A stretch of DNA of 64,000 bases from Pseudodesulfovibrio sp. (GTDB lineage: Bacteria; Desulfobacterota; Desulfovibrionia; Desulfovibrionales; Desulfovibrionaceae), in the NCBI GenBank assembly GCA_016342345.1, contig JAEINO010000003.1, positions 103,296-167,295 of the forward strand. The letters run 5' to 3'. The stretch's first letter is position 1. Every line of letters begins with the position of its first letter. The notes beneath the pieces are model-generated. The model made no database searches. It was not told where the DNA came from and saw nothing but the letters and a program-made list of their open reading frames with translations. A program made the position numbers and the translations under genes. Shown piece after piece: positions 62,261 through 64,000 of this stretch.

Positions 62261-64000
62261 TCGCATAGCCCAGGCCATTTTCAAGGCACTCAGTGCCAGT
62301 GGGATCAAGGATCCGCTCCTAGCCAAACGTCTTGCCAAGAAAGTCGAGAAGGGGCTTGATGGCATGGACATTCCTGAACAGGAACATGTTCAAAATACTG
62401 TTGAGAAAATTCTCATGGAATCTCGGCAGTTTGAAATAGCAAAGAAATATATTCTCTACCGGGAGCAGCGTCGTCAGCTCCGTTCACAGAAGGATGCCTA
62501 CCTCGACATCAAGCAGGTCATCGACAGCTATCTTGATCAGGCTGATTGGCGCGTGAATGAAAATGCCAATATGACCCACTCCTTTCAGGGACTCATGCTC
62601 CATCTGTCGGGAACGGTTCAGGCACGGTATTCTCTGGAAAAATATCCCGAAGAAATCCGTCTGTCTCACGAGCACGGCTATTTCCATATACATGATCTTT
62701 CTTTCGGTCTGGCCGGATACTGTGCGGGCTGGTCCCTGCGTGATGTTCTGCTCGAAGGTTTCAATCTGGAAGGACGAGCTTCCGCCGGACCTGCCAAGCA
62801 TTTTGATACGGCTCTGGGACAGATGAACAATTTTCTGGGCACGCTTCAGAACGAATGGGCAGGTGCGCAGGCGTTCAACAATGTTGATACCTACCTTGCT
62901 CCCTTTGTTCGTCACGACGGCCTGACCTACAAGCAGGTTCGTCAATGCATGCAAAAATTCGTGTTCAACCTGAACACCACTTCGCGTTGGGGCGGCCAAT
63001 CTCCGTTCACCAACCTGTCCTTTGACCTTGTGGCACCCAAACACATTGCCAAGGAGCCGATCATCATCGGCGGCAAGCTCGATGACGTGCTGACCTATGG
63101 GGATTTCGAGGAAGAAATGGCCATGATCAACAAGGCCTACATTGAAGTCATGCTGGAAGGCGATCATCACGACCGAATCTTTTCATTCCCCATCCCGACA
63201 TACAACGTCACCGAGGACTTTCCCTGGGAATCCGAGATCGGTGAACTGCTCATGCAACTGACCGCCAAATACGGCGTCCCCTATTTTCAGAACTTCATCA
63301 GTTCAGACCTCAAACCAGAAGACGTGCGTTCCATGTGCTGTCGTCTCCAAATGGATCTTCGTGAACTCAGGAAAAAGACCGGCGGCCTATTTGGTGCGGG
63401 CGATCTGACTGGCTCCATCGGCGTAGTCACTCTGAATCTGCCCAAGCTCGCCTATCTGGCCCAAAGCGAAGACGATTTTCTTGAACTGATCACCGAATAT
63501 TGCGAACTGGCCAAGGATTCACTTGAATACAAGCGCAAGGTCATCAATAACAACCTTGAATCCGGCATGTTCCCTTGGTCCAAACGATACCTCAAGAATG
63601 GCTACAAGGCCCATTTCTCGACCATCGGTCTGCTCGGTGGTCATGAAGCTTGTCTGAATCTGCTTGGCAAGGGTATCGAGACCGAAGGTGGCGTGCGGCT
63701 CATGCGTCGGGTTCTCCACCACCTGCAACGCATCACTGCCCGTTTTCAGGAAGAGACCGGCAACCTCTACAACCTCGAAGCCACGCCAGCAGAAGGCACC
63801 AGCTACCGCCTGGCCAAGATCGACAAGGCCCTTTACCCGGACATCAAGGCGCAGGGCAACGGTACTCCCTACTATACCAACTCCACAGCCTTGCCGGTTG
63901 GGATTTCTGAAGATGTGCTCTACGCCCTGGAACATCAGAATCAGCTTCAGCCGCTGTATACCGGCGGCACCGTGTTCCATACCTTCCTTGGCGAAGCGGT
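62208..64000 (+). CDS. nrdD: Anaerobic ribonucleoside-triphosphate reductase, 5' part
   Basis: The reading frame stays open to the window end, giving 597 residues; the C-terminal glycyl-radical region is outside. AAGGAGGGAG lies just before the ATG at 62208. The ATP-cone (about 1-90, KRDGRLETWSTDRIAQAI) regulates activity; the barrel follows with HGYFHIHDLSF, NLNTTSRWGGQSPFTNLSF, TYNVTEDFPW and FGAGDLTGSIGVVTLNLP. Class III reductase makes deoxynucleotides in the absence of oxygen, radical supplied by NrdG. No frameshift is seen. Confidence 0.95.
   Translation, partial: MPIQIMKRDGRLETWSTDRIAQAIFKALSASGIKDPLLAKRLAKKVEKGLDGMDIPEQEHVQNTVEKILMESRQFEIAKKYILYREQRRQLRSQKDAYLDIKQVIDSYLDQADWRVNENANMTHSFQGLMLHLSGTVQARYSLEKYPEEIRLSHEHGYFHIHDLSFGLAGYCAGWSLRDVLLEGFNLEGRASAGPAKHFDTALGQMNNFLGTLQNEWAGAQAFNNVDTYLAPFVRHDGLTYKQVRQCMQKFVFNLNTTSRWGGQSPFTNLSFDLVAPKHIAKEPIIIGGKLDDVLTYGDFEEEMAMINKAYIEVMLEGDHHDRIFSFPIPTYNVTEDFPWESEIGELLMQLTAKYGVPYFQNFISSDLKPEDVRSMCCRLQMDLRELRKKTGGLFGAGDLTGSIGVVTLNLPKLAYLAQSEDDFLELITEYCELAKDSLEYKRKVINNNLESGMFPWSKRYLKNGYKAHFSTIGLLGGHEACLNLLGKGIETEGGVRLMRRVLHHLQRITARFQEETGNLYNLEATPAEGTSYRLAKIDKALYPDIKAQGNGTPYYTNSTALPVGISEDVLYALEHQNQLQPLYTGGTVFHTFLGEA

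Noticed and set aside
1..64000. tRNA, rRNA, CRISPR array, prophage or transposase genes
   Set aside because: Looked for in all spacers and frames; none seen.

Overview
The window is a gene-dense stretch of a Gram-negative, anaerobic bacterial chromosome. Lipid A and LPS-core genes (lpxB, gmhA) and two RND efflux pumps show the double membrane. HypF (hydrogenase maturation) and the oxygen-sensitive class III ribonucleotide reductase (nrdG-nrdD) point to anaerobic life. Together with a cobamide-remodelling gene, a DUF1844 protein and the large FAD/Fe-S lactate-dehydrogenase-type oxidoreductase, the content best fits a Desulfovibrio/Pseudodesulfovibrio-type sulfate reducer. This placement is inferred from gene content; no rRNA or tRNA gene is present to test it.

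Layout. 1-7.6 kb: 3' part of lpxB, two divergent paralogous glycosyltransferases, a cold-shock protein, a ModF-like double ATPase and a DUF362 protein. 7.6-16 kb: hypF, a DUF3298-type lipoprotein, a class V aminotransferase divergent from a 1175-residue FAD/4Fe-4S/CCG oxidoreductase. 16-24.8 kb: an HD phosphohydrolase, a DUF2235 hydrolase, a PAS histidine kinase, ruvX-mltG, a secreted Ppx/GppA-like protein, a glycosyltransferase, a TtuA-like tRNA thiolase with a small ubiquitin-like carrier, and a response regulator. 25-30.5 kb: M50 protease, trpS, FKBP isomerase, class I aminotransferase, two tandem paralogous unknown proteins and a ComFB-like protein. 30.7-35.4 kb: marR-adaptor-RND operon. 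35.5-44.2 kb: a PHP (endonuclease Q-like)/UvrD fusion, cbiR-cobU-DHH phosphoesterase and polA. 44.4-48.8 kb: a second RND pair. 49-64 kb: DUF1844, argC, gmhA with a response regulator, purU, several unknown proteins, a second HD paralogue, a voltage-gated-type potassium channel, a membrane metallophosphoesterase and the nrdG-nrdD operon, which runs off the end.

Most genes sit in short operons closed by strong intrinsic terminators, several of which serve convergent pairs. No prophage, CRISPR array, transposase, rRNA or tRNA gene was seen.

The most striking non-genic feature is a family of about 110-155 bp palindromic intergenic elements, four copies, at 30532-30686, 50392-50518, 50556-50665 (degenerate) and 59454-59609 (inverted). 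They share a core hairpin in which at least three base pairs change on both sides between copies. Their outer ends are terminal inverted repeats of two types. They look like non-autonomous mobile or structured-nucleic-acid elements. Other points of interest are the endonuclease Q-like/helicase fusion, a secreted Ppx/GppA-like protein whose usual Glu-Glu pair reads Gln-Gln, and a TtuA-type enzyme whose carrier ends in Ala-Gly instead of Gly-Gly.
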